Part shown: positions 1 to 9,541 of the stretch, piece by piece
Numbering within the stretch: position 1 is the first letter of the stretch
Layout of the letters: every line of letters begins with the position of its first letter
Assembly (NCBI GenBank): GCA_026988095.1
Contig: JALSLX010000116.1
Span: 1-42,189 of the forward strand
Direction of reading: 5' to 3'
Origin: Thiotrichaceae bacterium
Lineage (GTDB): Bacteria; Pseudomonadota; Gammaproteobacteria; Thiotrichales; Thiotrichaceae
DNA length: 42,189 bases
The notes under the pieces: generated by a model
What the model was told of the DNA's origin: nothing
The model's database searches: none
Seen by the model: only the letters and a program-made list of their open reading frames with translations
Position numbers and translations under genes: made by a program

Positions 1-126
1 AAGGGTTACATTCAATGGATCATTGATAAGTTAAACAATAGACCTAGGAAATGTCTTAAGGGCAGAACCCCTAATGAGGTATTCTTTGCTGGAAATAGGA
101 TTGCACTTGCGAGTTGAATTCACGGG
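1..126 (+). mobile_element. 3' end of an IS30-family insertion sequence (transposase C-terminus)
   Basis: Frame 1 is open from base 1 to a TGA at 115-117. It encodes the C-terminal tail of an IS30-family transposase, recognised by the motif NNRPRKCLKGRTPNEVFF followed by a short tail. The 5' part of the element lies outside the window. The stop codon is followed by ATTCACGGGG, which probably belongs to the right terminal inverted repeat; the exact end near 126 is inferred. The transposase would be a DDE enzyme acting on the element's own ends. The next gene starts about 70 bases further on. Confidence 0.8.
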
Positions 127-194
127 GGGTTAATATAAAGTCTATAATAAGGGGTGTTTTTAAGGTTTTTAGAGTCTAAACTGAGGTAAACCCC

Positions 195-986
195 ATGAAA
201 TCGACCCTTTTATCTAGCTGTTTATGCTGGTTGTTTGTGTTTTCATCTGTGCAAGCAAAAGAAACCATTACTTTCCCCTCAAAAGATGGCTTGCCAATCA
301 CCGCTGATGCTTATATTGGTGAAACAGAAAAAAATATTCCGTTAATTGTGCTGTTTCATCAAGCAGGTTGGAGCCGTGGTGAGTATCTTGAGATTGCGCC
401 TAAGCTTAATAAGCTGGGGTTCAATGTGTTGGCGGTGGATTTACGTTCAGGTAAAACGGTTAATGGTGTTACCAATCAAACTGCCAAACGAGCACAAAAA
501 GCGGGCAAGAAAACGCGCTATATTGATGCCTTGCCCGATATGGAAGCAGCTTTGTTGTATGCGCGTAATCTAGCTGATAAAAATTCCAATACGAATGCAA
601 AGATAATCGCGTGGGGTAGCTCATATTCTTCTGCATTGGTTTTGCAATTGGTGGGTGAAAAACCAGAATTAGCCGATGCGCTACTTTCATTTTCGCCGGG
701 GGAATATTTTAGAAAATCAGGCAAGCCTAAAGATTGGATTAGTCGATCTGCCAAATCACTAAATGTCCCTGTGTTTATTACCTCGGCTAAACCTGAAAAG
801 GGTCGCTGGTTGGCGATTTTTCAATCGATTAAAAGCAAGAAAAAAGTAGCCTTTGTGCCAAAGATGAATGGTAATCATGGCTCAAGGGCATTATGGGAGA
901 AATTCCCAGAGAGTGATGAATATTGGCAGGCGGTTACACTCTTTTTAAAATCGCTTTTAAAGCCGCTAAAAAAAACGCTTAAATGA
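195..986 (+). CDS. Secreted alpha/beta hydrolase (dienelactone hydrolase-like)
   Basis: A 263-residue protein with an N-terminal signal peptide (about residues 1-21, ending SSVQA) and an alpha/beta-hydrolase body. Visible landmarks are an oxyanion-hole-like HQAGWS (55-60), the nucleophile elbow GSSYS (141-145, Ser143) and a C-terminal NGNHGSRALW carrying the likely catalytic His228; the acid residue is not assigned. It probably acts in the periplasm on an ester or acyl substrate that cannot be named from sequence. The start is supported by GAGG eight bases upstream. It sits alone between the IS30 remnant and hrcA, and any earlier neighbours may have been displaced by the IS. The fold is fairly certain, the substrate unknown. 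Confidence 0.75.
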   Translation: MKSTLLSSCLCWLFVFSSVQAKETITFPSKDGLPITADAYIGETEKNIPLIVLFHQAGWSRGEYLEIAPKLNKLGFNVLAVDLRSGKTVNGVTNQTAKRAQKAGKKTRYIDALPDMEAALLYARNLADKNSNTNAKIIAWGSSYSSALVLQLVGEKPELADALLSFSPGEYFRKSGKPKDWISRSAKSLNVPVFITSAKPEKGRWLAIFQSIKSKKKVAFVPKMNGNHGSRALWEKFPESDEYWQAVTLFLKSLLKPLKKTLK

Positions 987-1007
987 ATATTTTGATATGA
1001 CAAGACA

Positions 1008-1035
1008 TTGAAAATTTCATAACTGGCTTCATAAT
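1008..1035 (+). promoter_or_regulatory. Candidate sigma-70 promoter of hrcA
   Basis: TTGAAA and CATAAT are separated by 16 bases. The expected transcription start falls at or next to the A of the hrcA ATG (1042), and no Shine-Dalgarno sequence is visible between them. If this promoter is real, the transcript would be leaderless or nearly so. Confidence 0.45.
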
Positions 1036-1041
1036 AAAGCA

Positions 1042-2079
1042 ATGCAACCCGATCTAAACGAACGCGCCCAACATCTACTAAAAGTCCTAATAGAAGGCTA
1101 TATTAGCGATGGTCAACCTATTGGGTCGTCATTATTGGCACAGCGCAGTGGTTTAGATCTTAGCTCTGCGACAATTCGTAATGTGATGAAATCGTTAGAA
1201 GAGGCGGGTTATATTCATGCACCGCATACTTCTGCTGGCAGAGTGCCAACTTCGCAAGGTTATCGTTTATTTGTTGATACGTTGGTGAATGTTCAGCCCT
1301 TAGCTGAGCAAGAGTTCCAAACGCTTGAGGTTCAGCTTGAGCAACAATCATCCAGCGATTTAATTCATTCGGCATCCAATATGTTGTCAGGGCTTACCCA
1401 ATTAACGGGTATTGTGATGGCGCCACAGATGGAGGCTCGTTCGATTCGTCAAATTGAGTTTTTACAGCTCTCTGAAAAGCAAATTCTTGTTGTGTTGATT
1501 ATGTCGAATAACGATGTTGAGAATCGCATTATTCAGGTTGATCGTGCCTTTAGTTCATCTGAATTACAGCAAAGCAGTAATTATTTAAGCGAAGTACTCA
1601 TTGGCAAAGACTTACAACAAGCCCGCCGAGTTTTATTGCAAGAAATGGAAGAAGTCCGTGAAGACATGGATGCGATGATGCGTTCAGCAATTGATTTGGG
1701 TGAAAAAGCCGTGTCAGGTATGTCGGATGATCAATCAGATGATTATGTCGTAGCAGGTAGAACGAATCTAATGGATTATGATGACTTGTCAGATGTCACT
1801 AAACTGCGTCAATTATTTAATGCCTTCAACGAAAAACGCGATGTGCTAGGTTTGCTTGATCGATGCATGGATGCTGATGGCGTTCAGATATTTATTGGTA
1901 GCGAGGCAGGGCATGAAGTTTTTGGCGATTGCAGTGTGGTGACAGCGCCGTATCAAATTGATGACTCATACATTGGAGTGCTGGGCGTGATAGGCCCTAA
2001 ACGTATGCATTATGATCGTGTCATCCCTGTGGTAGATATTACTGCAAAGTTACTTTCAGCGGCTTTAAATAAAGACTAA
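1042..2079 (+). CDS. hrcA: Heat-inducible transcription repressor HrcA
   Basis: A 345-residue protein of normal length for HrcA, the repressor that in many bacteria binds CIRCE operators and is itself kept active by GroEL. The N-terminal winged helix-turn-helix (about 1-75) includes SSATIRNVMKSLEEAGYI and HTSAGRVPTSQGYRLFVD, both hallmark HrcA stretches. The central GAF-like and inserted dimerisation regions follow. It heads the chaperone cluster hrcA-grpE-dnaK-dnaJ, as is common. I found no CIRCE-like repeat (TTAGCACTC-N9-GAGTGCTAA) upstream of hrcA, grpE or dnaK, so its target is probably elsewhere, for example groESL. No Shine-Dalgarno is visible before this ATG. Confidence 0.97.
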   Translation: MQPDLNERAQHLLKVLIEGYISDGQPIGSSLLAQRSGLDLSSATIRNVMKSLEEAGYIHAPHTSAGRVPTSQGYRLFVDTLVNVQPLAEQEFQTLEVQLEQQSSSDLIHSASNMLSGLTQLTGIVMAPQMEARSIRQIEFLQLSEKQILVVLIMSNNDVENRIIQVDRAFSSSELQQSSNYLSEVLIGKDLQQARRVLLQEMEEVREDMDAMMRSAIDLGEKAVSGMSDDQSDDYVVAGRTNLMDYDDLSDVTKLRQLFNAFNEKRDVLGLLDRCMDADGVQIFIGSEAGHEVFGDCSVVTAPYQIDDSYIGVLGVIGPKRMHYDRVIPVVDITAKLLSAALNKD

Positions 2080-2096
2080 TTTATTTTAAAAAAATT

Positions 2097-2124
2097 CTTG
2101 AGTTCTCCTTCGAAAACCCCACAT
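2097..2124 (+). promoter_or_regulatory. Sigma-32-like heat-shock promoter upstream of grpE
   Basis: CTTGAG, a 14-base spacer and CCCCACAT closely match the RpoH consensus (CTTGAAA, 13-17 bases, CCCCATNT). The distance to the grpE ATG is about 50 bases. The same architecture with the same 14-base spacing occurs upstream of dnaK, which strengthens both calls. Confidence 0.7.
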
Positions 2125-2173
2125 TTTACAGCATATTAATTTCAGATGATCTATAGATCAAAAAGAGCAAATT

Positions 2174-2749
2174 ATGAGCCAATCTAAACACGATGAAAAT
2201 CCATTCGAAGAGAATGAGAACGAAGCAAAAACTACAGAAGAAGCTGTAACTGATTCTACTGAAAATGAAGACGGTAGTGATGGTGAAGTAACAATAGAAT
2301 CACTCCAAGAAGAGTTAGAAACGGTGCGAGCAAGTGCGGATAAAAACTGGGATACCGTTTTACGCATGAAGGCAGAAGCAGATAACCAACGTAAACGTAC
2401 AGAAAAGCAAGTACAAGATGCGCACAAGTTTGCGGTACAAAAATTTGTAAGTGAGTTATTACCAGTCGCGGATAGCCTTGAAATGGGTATGGCGGCAGAA
2501 GGTGATGTTGAGCAAATCCGTGAAGGCATGAACTTAACAATGAATGTTTTTAATAAAGCCTTGGAGAAGTTCTCAGTTGAATCAGTTGATCCTTTGGGTG
2601 AAAAATTTGATCCAGAGTTACACCAAGCTATGGCAATGCAACCCAGTGATGAATATGAAGAAGGTCATGTAAGTGCAGTAATGCAAAAAGGCTATACATT
2701 AAGTGGTCGATTAGTTCGCCCAGCAATGGTGATGGTCGTAAAAAATTAG
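2174..2749 (+). CDS. grpE: Nucleotide exchange factor GrpE
   Basis: A 191-residue protein with the GrpE layout: an acidic, disordered N-terminus (about 1-45), a long coiled coil (TIESLQEELETVRASADKN and onwards) and a C-terminal beta domain ending GRLVRPAMVMVVKN, the family signature. In the cytoplasm it accelerates ADP release from DnaK and so completes the DnaK-DnaJ chaperone cycle. It is second in the cluster and has its own sigma-32-like promoter, so it can be induced apart from hrcA. The Shine-Dalgarno is weak (AAAGAG). A hairpin-rich spacer separates it from dnaK. Confidence 0.97.
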   Translation: MSQSKHDENPFEENENEAKTTEEAVTDSTENEDGSDGEVTIESLQEELETVRASADKNWDTVLRMKAEADNQRKRTEKQVQDAHKFAVQKFVSELLPVADSLEMGMAAEGDVEQIREGMNLTMNVFNKALEKFSVESVDPLGEKFDPELHQAMAMQPSDEYEEGHVSAVMQKGYTLSGRLVRPAMVMVVKN

Positions 2750-2761
2750 AACATAAAAATC

Positions 2762-2909
2762 TCCTCTCCTAGCAGGCGGTGTCCTGAGCGGGGGTTAGGG
2801 AGAGGTAGAAAGCTCAAAACATTCTACTAGTTTTAGAGTTTTACCCCTCATTCTAGCCCTCTTTTTTTCGTAACCGCTCAGGATGCTACTTACAGAGAGA
2901 GGGTAAAAC
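2762..2909. repeat. Hairpin-rich degenerate inverted-repeat element between grpE and dnaK
   Basis: Three imperfect stem-loops lie back to back. The first pairs CTCTCC with GGGAGAG (2764-2803), the second CTCAAAAC with GTTTTAGAG, and the third GTTTTACCC (2838-2846) with GGGTAAAAC (2901-2909). TCCTGAGCGG in the first part is also the reverse complement of CCGCTCAGGA near 2875. The third part contains TTACCC and CTCTTTTTTTCG, recalling the arms of the C/G-run palindromes elsewhere in the window, so it may be a decayed relative. It could also attenuate readthrough from grpE. Confidence 0.5.
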
Positions 2910-2948
2910 AAATTATTTGTACAGTTGGTCAATTTTTTAAAGTCAACA

Positions 2949-2976
2949 CTTGATAAGCAAAAAGATAACCACACAT
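2949..2976 (+). promoter_or_regulatory. Sigma-32-like heat-shock promoter upstream of dnaK
   Basis: CTTGAT, a 14-base spacer and CCACACAT stand about 50 bases before the dnaK ATG. The spacing equals that of the grpE promoter, and the -10 differs from it at one position. Confidence 0.65.
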
Positions 2977-3026
2977 TTACTACACAACTATTTATAGAGA
3001 GTTAAGACTCTAAAGAGGAACAAAAA

Positions 3027-4940
3027 ATGGGAAAGATAATCGGAATTGATTTAGGAACAACAAACTCCTGTATCGCAGTAATGGAAGGTGATAAACCTAA
3101 AGTTATTGAGAACGCAGAAGGCGAGCGCACAACGCCTTCGATTGTTGCATTTGCTAATGATGAGGTTTTAGTAGGCCAGCCTGCAAAACGTCAGGCAGTA
3201 ACAAACCCTGAAAATACACTTTACGCAATCAAACGTTTAATTGGTCGTACCTTTAAAGAAGATGCGGTTCAAAAAGACATCAAACTTGTGCCTTATAAAA
3301 TTGTAAAAGCAGATAATGGTGATGCTTGGGTTGAAGCAAATGGAAAGAAAATGTCTCCACCAGAAGTCTCAGCACGTATTCTTCAAAAACTGAAGAAAGA
3401 TGCAGAAGATTACTTGGGTGAGAGCGTAACAGAAGCAGTAATTACGGTTCCTGCTTACTTTAACGACTCACAACGTCAAGCAACTAAAGATGCTGGTAAA
3501 ATTGCTGGTTTAGAAGTTAAGCGTATTATCAATGAGCCAACAGCAGCAGCATTAGCTTACGGTATGGATAAAGCCGCGGGTGACAGCACGATTGCTGTTT
3601 ATGACTTAGGTGGTGGAACATTTGATGTGTCAATCATAGAAATCGCAGAAATAGACGGTGAGTACCAGTTTGAAGTCTTAGCAACCAACGGTGATACATT
3701 CCTTGGTGGTGAAGATTTCGATATGCGTCTTATTGACTACTTGGCAGATGAGTTCAAGAAAGATAATAGTGTAGACCTTCATAATGATCCTTTGGCTCTT
3801 CAACGTCTAAAAGAAGCGGCAGAGAAAGCAAAAATTGAGCTTTCATCAGCGCAACAAACTGATGTGAACTTGCCTTATGTAACGGCAGATGCTTCTGGTC
3901 CAAAGCACTTAAATGTAAAAGTAACTCGCGCAAAACTTGAGTCTCTAGTTGAAGATTTGGTAAAACGCACGATTGATCCCTGTAAGACAGCATTAAAAGA
4001 TGCAGGCTTAAAAGCATCTGAAATCAACGATGTAATCTTGGTTGGTGGTCAGTCACGTATGCCAATGGTTCAAGAAGCGGTAACAAGCTTCTTCGGTAAA
4101 GAACCACGTAAAGATGTTAACCCTGATGAAGCAGTAGCAGTGGGTGCGGCAATTCAAGGTGGTGTTTTAGGTGGGTCAGTTACAGACGTTCTATTGTTAG
4201 ATGTTACGCCTCTATCTCTAGGTATCGAGACAATGGGCGCGGTAATGACTAAATTAATTGAGAAAAATACAACGATTCCTACAAAGGCATCACAGATTTT
4301 CTCAACAGCAGATGATAACCAAAATGCAGTAACGGTTCACGTGTTACAGGGTGAGCGCGAGATGGCATCTGGCAATAAATCATTAGGTCGTTTTGACTTA
4401 ACGGATATTCCACCTGCTCCACGTGGTCAGCCACAAATCGAAGTAAGTTTAGATATTGATGCAAACGGTATTTTGAATGTATCAGCTAAGGATAAAGCGA
4501 CAGGCAAAGAGCAATCTATCGTAATCAAAGCATCATCAGGTTTGTCAGATGAAGAAGTTGATGCAATGGTAAAAGATGCTGAAGCTCATGCGGATGAAGA
4601 TAAAAAGACACGTGAATTAGTTGATGCTCGTAACCAAGCGGATGGCTTAGTTCATGCAACTGAAAAATCTTTAACTGAGTACGGTGATAAGGTTGATGAA
4701 GCGGAAAAGACTAAAGTTACCGCTTTAGTTGAAGAGCTTAAAGAGCTAATTCAAGGTGATGATAAAGAAGCGATTGAGACTAAATCTCAAGAGTTGATGG
4801 AAGCATCAGGTTCTTTAGCACAAGCAGCTACAGGTGATGCAAATGCTGAAACTGCAGATGCTGGTGAAGCAGCCGCAGAAGATGACGATGTGGTTGATGC
4901 AGAATTTGAAGAAGTAGAAGACGAAGATAAAAAAGCATAA
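3027..4940 (+). CDS. dnaK: Chaperone protein DnaK (Hsp70)
   Basis: A 637-residue Hsp70 of standard length. The N-terminal ATPase domain begins with the phosphate-binding [16 protein letters not shown] and carries the second phosphate loop [12 protein letters not shown]. The linker and substrate-binding domain follow ([20 protein letters not shown]), then the helical lid, and the tail ends in an acidic [10 protein letters not shown]. It binds unfolded polypeptides in the cytoplasm with DnaJ and GrpE and commonly feeds back on RpoH. The start has a good ribosome-binding site (GAGG) and the usual N-terminus. A sigma-32-like promoter precedes it and a strong terminator follows. Confidence 0.99.
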   Translation: MGKIIGIDLGTTNSCIAVMEGDKPKVIENAEGERTTPSIVAFANDEVLVGQPAKRQAVTNPENTLYAIKRLIGRTFKEDAVQKDIKLVPYKIVKADNGDAWVEANGKKMSPPEVSARILQKLKKDAEDYLGESVTEAVITVPAYFNDSQRQATKDAGKIAGLEVKRIINEPTAAALAYGMDKAAGDSTIAVYDLGGGTFDVSIIEIAEIDGEYQFEVLATNGDTFLGGEDFDMRLIDYLADEFKKDNSVDLHNDPLALQRLKEAAEKAKIELSSAQQTDVNLPYVTADASGPKHLNVKVTRAKLESLVEDLVKRTIDPCKTALKDAGLKASEINDVILVGGQSRMPMVQEAVTSFFGKEPRKDVNPDEAVAVGAAIQGGVLGGSVTDVLLLDVTPLSLGIETMGAVMTKLIEKNTTIPTKASQIFSTADDNQNAVTVHVLQGEREMASGNKSLGRFDLTDIPPAPRGQPQIEVSLDIDANGILNVSAKDKATGKEQSIVIKASSGLSDEEVDAMVKDAEAHADEDKKTRELVDARNQADGLVHATEKSLTEYGDKVDEAEKTKVTALVEELKELIQGDDKEAIETKSQELMEASGSLAQAATGDANAETADAGEAAAEDDDVVDAEFEEVEDEDKKA

Positions 4941-4955
4941 GTTTTTATCTTTTAG

Positions 4956-4981
4956 CTCTCTTTTTTTGCTGTAAAAGAGAG
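4956..4981 (+). other. Small hairpin downstream of dnaK
   Basis: CTCTCTTTT and AAAAGAGAG form a perfect 9-bp stem right after the dnaK stop. No T-run follows, so on its own it is more likely an mRNA 3'-end stabiliser than a terminator. Confidence 0.4.
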
Positions 4982-4994
4982 TTGCGTTAGACAA

Positions 4995-5036
4995 AAGGTG
5001 CATAGGTTTTATACCTATGCGCCTTGTTTTGTTTTT
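4995..5036 (+). terminator. Intrinsic terminator between dnaK and dnaJ
   Basis: AAGGTGCATAGGT pairs with ACCTATGCGCCTT over 13 bp with one G-U pair and a 5-base loop, followed by GTTTTGTTTTT. It should limit dnaK readthrough into dnaJ and so contribute to a dnaK excess over dnaJ. Confidence 0.75.
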
Positions 5037-5069
5037 GATGATAGTGTTTAAGAAATATAGGTTATTTAG

Positions 5070-6218
5070 ATGTCTCAACAATGTTATTACGAAATCCTTA
5101 GTGTTCAAAAGAACTGCAGCGATGGAGAGTTAAAGAAATCTTATCGTCGTATGGCGATGAAGTTTCACCCAGATCGTAACCCTGATAATGAAGATGCAGA
5201 ACATAAGTTTAAAGAAGTGAAAGAAGCTTATGAGATTTTATCTGATTCGCAAAAACGTGCAGCGTATGACCAATTTGGTCATGCAGGTGTTGATCAATCT
5301 CAAGGTGGCGGTCATCCAGGTGGCGGCTTTGGGGGTTTCGGTGATATATTCGAAGATATTTTTGGTGGTGGCGGGCGCAGTCAAGGCGGCGCAAACGCGG
5401 CTTACCGTGGTAGTGATCTTCAGTATAATTTAGAGCTAACGCTCGAAGAGGCTGTATTTGGTACAACGGTTGATATTCGTGTGCCGAGTAAACAGACCTG
5501 TGACACTTGTGATGGCTCGGGTGCAAAAGAAGGCTCTCAACCACAAACCTGTGGTACTTGTAACGGTCAAGGCCAAGTGCGAATGCAGCAAGGTTTTTTC
5601 TCGGTGCAGCAAGCTTGTCCACATTGTCATGGTGCTGGCACAATTATCTCTGACCCTTGTGGTGATTGTCATGGTGAAGGTCGAATTGAGAAGAGGAAAA
5701 CTCTAGAGGTTAAAGTTCCAGAAGGGGTCGATACTGGAGATCGGATTCGCTTAAGTGGTGAAGGTGAGGCGGGTATCAACGGTGGACCCGCAGGTGATTT
5801 GTATGTGCAAATGCATCTTAAAGAGCATGAATTGTTTACCCGGGACGGAAACGATCTTCATTGCGTAATGCCAATTCCATTCTCTCAGGCGGCACTTGGT
5901 GGTACGTTAAAAGTGCCAACATTGAGCGGAGAAGTGAATTTAAAAATTCCTACTGAAACTCAATCAGCAAAAGTATTCCGTTTACGTGGTAAAGGTGTTA
6001 AATCTGTACGCAGTAGTATGGTTGGTGATCTGCTTTGTAAAATAGAAGTGGAGACTCCAATCAACCTTACTTCGAAACAAAAAAAGCTATTAGAGCAGTT
6101 TCAAACTGCTTTAGACAAAGGTGGTAAAAAACACAGCCCGCAACAGCATGGCTGGGGTAATAAAGCTAAGTCGTTTTTTGATGATGTAAAGGGGTGGTTC
6201 GAAGGTGAATCCGAATAA
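5070..6218 (+). CDS. dnaJ: Chaperone protein DnaJ (class I Hsp40)
   Basis: A 382-residue class I J protein. The J domain (about 5-70) has the HPD tripeptide at 33-35, followed by a Gly/Phe-rich linker (about 76-112). The zinc-finger domain has four CxxCxGxG repeats ([32 protein letters not shown]; cysteines 144-200), then the substrate-binding and dimerisation domains. It delivers clients to DnaK and stimulates its ATPase. The N-terminus [10 protein letters not shown] aligns with the usual MxxxDYYEVL, supporting this start although the ribosome-binding site is weak. It follows dnaK after a terminator and has no clearly visible promoter of its own. Confidence 0.98.
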   Translation: MSQQCYYEILSVQKNCSDGELKKSYRRMAMKFHPDRNPDNEDAEHKFKEVKEAYEILSDSQKRAAYDQFGHAGVDQSQGGGHPGGGFGGFGDIFEDIFGGGGRSQGGANAAYRGSDLQYNLELTLEEAVFGTTVDIRVPSKQTCDTCDGSGAKEGSQPQTCGTCNGQGQVRMQQGFFSVQQACPHCHGAGTIISDPCGDCHGEGRIEKRKTLEVKVPEGVDTGDRIRLSGEGEAGINGGPAGDLYVQMHLKEHELFTRDGNDLHCVMPIPFSQAALGGTLKVPTLSGEVNLKIPTETQSAKVFRLRGKGVKSVRSSMVGDLLCKIEVETPINLTSKQKKLLEQFQTALDKGGKKHSPQQHGWGNKAKSFFDDVKGWFEGESE

Positions 6219-7362
<1,144 letters not shown>

Positions 7363-7370
7363 AGGCTTGG

Positions 7371-7419
7371 TTAAGGAAATCCTGATCAAGTCTAATCGGC
7401 TTAATCAGGCTTTCCTTAA
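7371..7419. repeat. Short TTAAGGA-type inverted repeat (copy 1)
   Basis: TTAAGGAAATCCTGATCAAG (7371 onward, arm 22 bases) is an imperfect inverted repeat of the arm at 7398-7419, with a 5-base loop. The arms match the terminal repeats of the 166-base element at 37879-38044 and of the copy at 38711-38780, so this looks like a minimal member of that family. It may also end dapB transcription, although no T-run follows. A perfect TATAAT (7432-7437) lies just downstream and could serve the next gene. Confidence 0.6.
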
Positions 7420-7469
7420 GAGTTATATTGCTATAATTTTTAGTAGCTATTAAAAACGAGAATAATTAA

Positions 7470-8558
7470 ATGACACAAAGCAATCGCTGGTTCTGGCTCA
7501 CCGTCGCTATTATATCGATGGCACTTCTCTATTTTTTAGCACCAATATTGTTGCCGTTTGTTTCGGGGGCTTTACTAGCTTATTTGTTTGATCCTATTGT
7601 TGATCGCTTAGAAAAGTTCAACATATCGCGAACACTTTCTGTTGTTATAGTTTTCTTTGTTGTCCTTTTATTTGTATTGCCGATATTTTTCTTTTTAGTG
7701 CCATTAATCGAATCACAGATTAAATTATTGATTTCTAAAATGCCAGGTTATATAGATTGGATCATGGTTAATCTAGAGCCAACATTAAAAGATACTTTTG
7801 GAATAAGTATTCCAGCTTTAGAAATTGAACAACTTAAAACTACTTTTGGTGAGCAATTCTCTGATGCTGGCGGATTCTTTAAGAGTCTAGTCAGGACTAT
7901 TTCACATTCAGGTATGGTGGTAGCGGGTTGGGCAGCCAATGTGTTCTTAATTCCAGTAATCACCTTCTATCTACTGCGAGATTGGGATAACTTAGTCGAT
8001 TATATTCATGATTTATTGCCACGTTCGGTAGAGTCAACAGTATCGAGTTTGGCAAAAGAATCAGATGAGGTTTTGGGAGCTTTTTTACGTGGGCAAATGC
8101 TCGTAATGTTGGCGCTTGGGACAATCTATGCGGTAGGTTTAAAATTGATAGGTCTAGAGTTTGCTTTATTGATTGGCATGCTAGCTGGTGTATTAAGTTT
8201 TATTCCCTATATGGGGTTGATTGTTGGGATAATGGTTGCAGGTATTGCCATTATTTTACAAACACAAGACCCGACTAATTTACTCTGGGTGGCAGCAGTC
8301 TTTGTTGTTGCACAAATGATAGAAGGCACAGTTTTAACTCCACTCTTGGTGGGTGATCGTATTGGTTTGCATCCTGTAGCTGTTATATTTTCAGTATTGG
8401 CAGGCGGTCAGCTATTTGGTTTTTTTGGCATATTGTTAGCACTACCCGTGTTTGCCGTTATAGCGGTAATCATGAGACATTTTCATAAAAGCTATAAAGA
8501 CAGTCATCTCTACGATGATTTTGACTCTGATAAACAAGAAAAAATAGCAGAGGTTTAA
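7470..8558 (+). CDS. AI-2E family transporter / PerM-like permease
   Basis: A 362-residue polytopic inner-membrane protein of the AI-2E transporter (PerM/YdiK) family. Hydrophobic segments cluster at about 10-45, 60-85, 150-175 and from 210 to the C-terminus, with the family-typical EGTVLTPLLVGDRIGLHP and an IPYMG loop. Members have been linked to AI-2 export or Na+/H+ exchange, but the substrate here cannot be deduced. It is followed 11 bases later by hda, so the two are probably co-transcribed; a PerM-like gene close to hda is a recurrent arrangement. TATAAT at 7432-7437 may be its -10 element, although I see no good -35. Confidence 0.85.
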   Translation: MTQSNRWFWLTVAIISMALLYFLAPILLPFVSGALLAYLFDPIVDRLEKFNISRTLSVVIVFFVVLLFVLPIFFFLVPLIESQIKLLISKMPGYIDWIMVNLEPTLKDTFGISIPALEIEQLKTTFGEQFSDAGGFFKSLVRTISHSGMVVAGWAANVFLIPVITFYLLRDWDNLVDYIHDLLPRSVESTVSSLAKESDEVLGAFLRGQMLVMLALGTIYAVGLKLIGLEFALLIGMLAGVLSFIPYMGLIVGIMVAGIAIILQTQDPTNLLWVAAVFVVAQMIEGTVLTPLLVGDRIGLHPVAVIFSVLAGGQLFGFFGILLALPVFAVIAVIMRHFHKSYKDSHLYDDFDSDKQEKIAEV

Positions 8559-8569
8559 TAAGTTTTAAA

Positions 8570-9295
8570 ATGTTATCTGAGTACTCTACAGAGCCGGAAC
8601 AACTCACGCTTAATGTTAAATTACGTGATGGTTATATTTTTAACTCCTACTATGTTGAGCCTAAAAGCTCTAATGCAGAGGTAGTAAGTCTATTACAATC
8701 AATATTCACCTCGACAGAAACCCAGCAAAATATTATTTGGGGCGAGAAATTATCAGGTAAGACCCATTTGTTACAAGCCTGTTGTGCTAAAGCAGGAGAG
8801 GTTCACCAAAGCGTTAGTTATATCCCTTTAAAGACGTTTAAAATATACGGCACAGAAGTGTTAGAAGGTATATCTCAATCGAAACTATTGGTGATTGATG
8901 ATATTGATGAAGTGCTAGGGGATAAAAACTGGGAAGAGGCGTTATTCAACCTTATTAATATCACCCGTGAAAATAGCCAGAGTTTGTTATTAAGTGCAAC
9001 AGAGAATCCTCGTAAATTAAAAGATGTCTTGCCTGACTTATCTTCTCGTTTAATTTGGGGTGGGAGTTACCAGCTACACGCATTAACGGATGAAGAAAAG
9101 CCAAAAGCTCTTCAAGCCCGTGCCGAGCAACGTGGTTTCAAGTTAAAAGATAATGTAATCGAATACGTTTACCGTCGCTATCCGCGAGATATAGAATCAT
9201 TAATGGAAATATTAAATAAGCTAGATGAAGAGAGTTTTCGTCAAAAAGCGTTGATAACTGTTCCATTTGCTAAACAGATTTTAGAAGATTTTTGA
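8570..9295 (+). CDS. hda: DnaA regulatory inactivator Hda
   Basis: A 241-residue DnaA-like AAA+ protein without the DnaA DNA-binding domain. The N-terminus QLTLNVKLRDGYIFNSYY matches Hda (QLTL...LRD...F..Y). The Walker A region is GEKLSGKTHLL, Walker B is LLVIDDIDEV, and sensor and lid motifs (LSSRLIWG, RYPRDIESLMEIL) follow. With the DNA-loaded sliding clamp, Hda stimulates ATP hydrolysis by DnaA and so limits re-initiation of replication. The QLTL segment near residue 16 is close to the N-terminal clamp-binding motif of the family. It lies 11 bases after the PerM-like gene, suggesting one operon. Confidence 0.92.
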   Translation: MLSEYSTEPEQLTLNVKLRDGYIFNSYYVEPKSSNAEVVSLLQSIFTSTETQQNIIWGEKLSGKTHLLQACCAKAGEVHQSVSYIPLKTFKIYGTEVLEGISQSKLLVIDDIDEVLGDKNWEEALFNLINITRENSQSLLLSATENPRKLKDVLPDLSSRLIWGGSYQLHALTDEEKPKALQARAEQRGFKLKDNVIEYVYRRYPRDIESLMEILNKLDEESFRQKALITVPFAKQILEDF

Positions 9296-9344
9296 TTCTT
9301 TTTTAAATTATTTTGATATTTTATGAAACTAATGAGATCAATGT

Positions 9345-9372
9345 TTGACTAACCCTGTGTGTGAGGTATAAT
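9345..9372 (+). promoter_or_regulatory. Sigma-70 promoter of the cold-shock gene
   Basis: TTGACT and a perfect TATAAT are separated by 16 bases. The expected start near 9379 gives a leader of roughly 160 bases before the csp ATG, a typical length for cspA-type mRNAs. Confidence 0.75.
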
Positions 9373-9378
9373 CTCGCA

Positions 9379-9541
9379 CAGCTTGAAAGTACGTTTTTTA
9401 TATTTATGCAACACCATCTCGAAGTTCCATTTGTTTTGATCCTCGTCCTGTTTTCATATTTCATAGCAACACCACTTCAGCACAACCGTTTTAGAAATGT
9501 TTTCTAAAACACTTTTAATTTTGAATATTAGGAAGAATATT
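9379..9541 (+). promoter_or_regulatory. Long 5' leader of the csp mRNA (candidate cold-responsive leader)
   Basis: About 160 bases separate the predicted transcription start from the csp start codon, with no open frame of its own. Long leaders of cspA-type genes are known to refold at low temperature and control stability and translation. Part of it, TTTTAGAAATGTTTTCTAAAA (9489-9509), can form a short hairpin upstream of the AGGAAG ribosome-binding site. Thermoswitch function is inferred from family behaviour, not shown. Confidence 0.45.

Noticed and set aside
195-260. Lipoprotein signal (LLSSC) in the alpha/beta hydrolase
   Set aside because: The cysteine at residue 9 comes too early for a lipobox; an ordinary signal peptide fits better.
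1042-3026. CIRCE operator near hrcA, grpE or dnaK
   Set aside because: Looked for TTAGCACTC / GAGTGCTAA pairs in the upstream regions and found none by eye.
5209-5643. 144-residue ORF antisense to dnaJ
   Set aside because: Lies entirely within dnaJ on the opposite strand, with His/Leu/Arg-rich low-quality composition typical of a codon-bias shadow.
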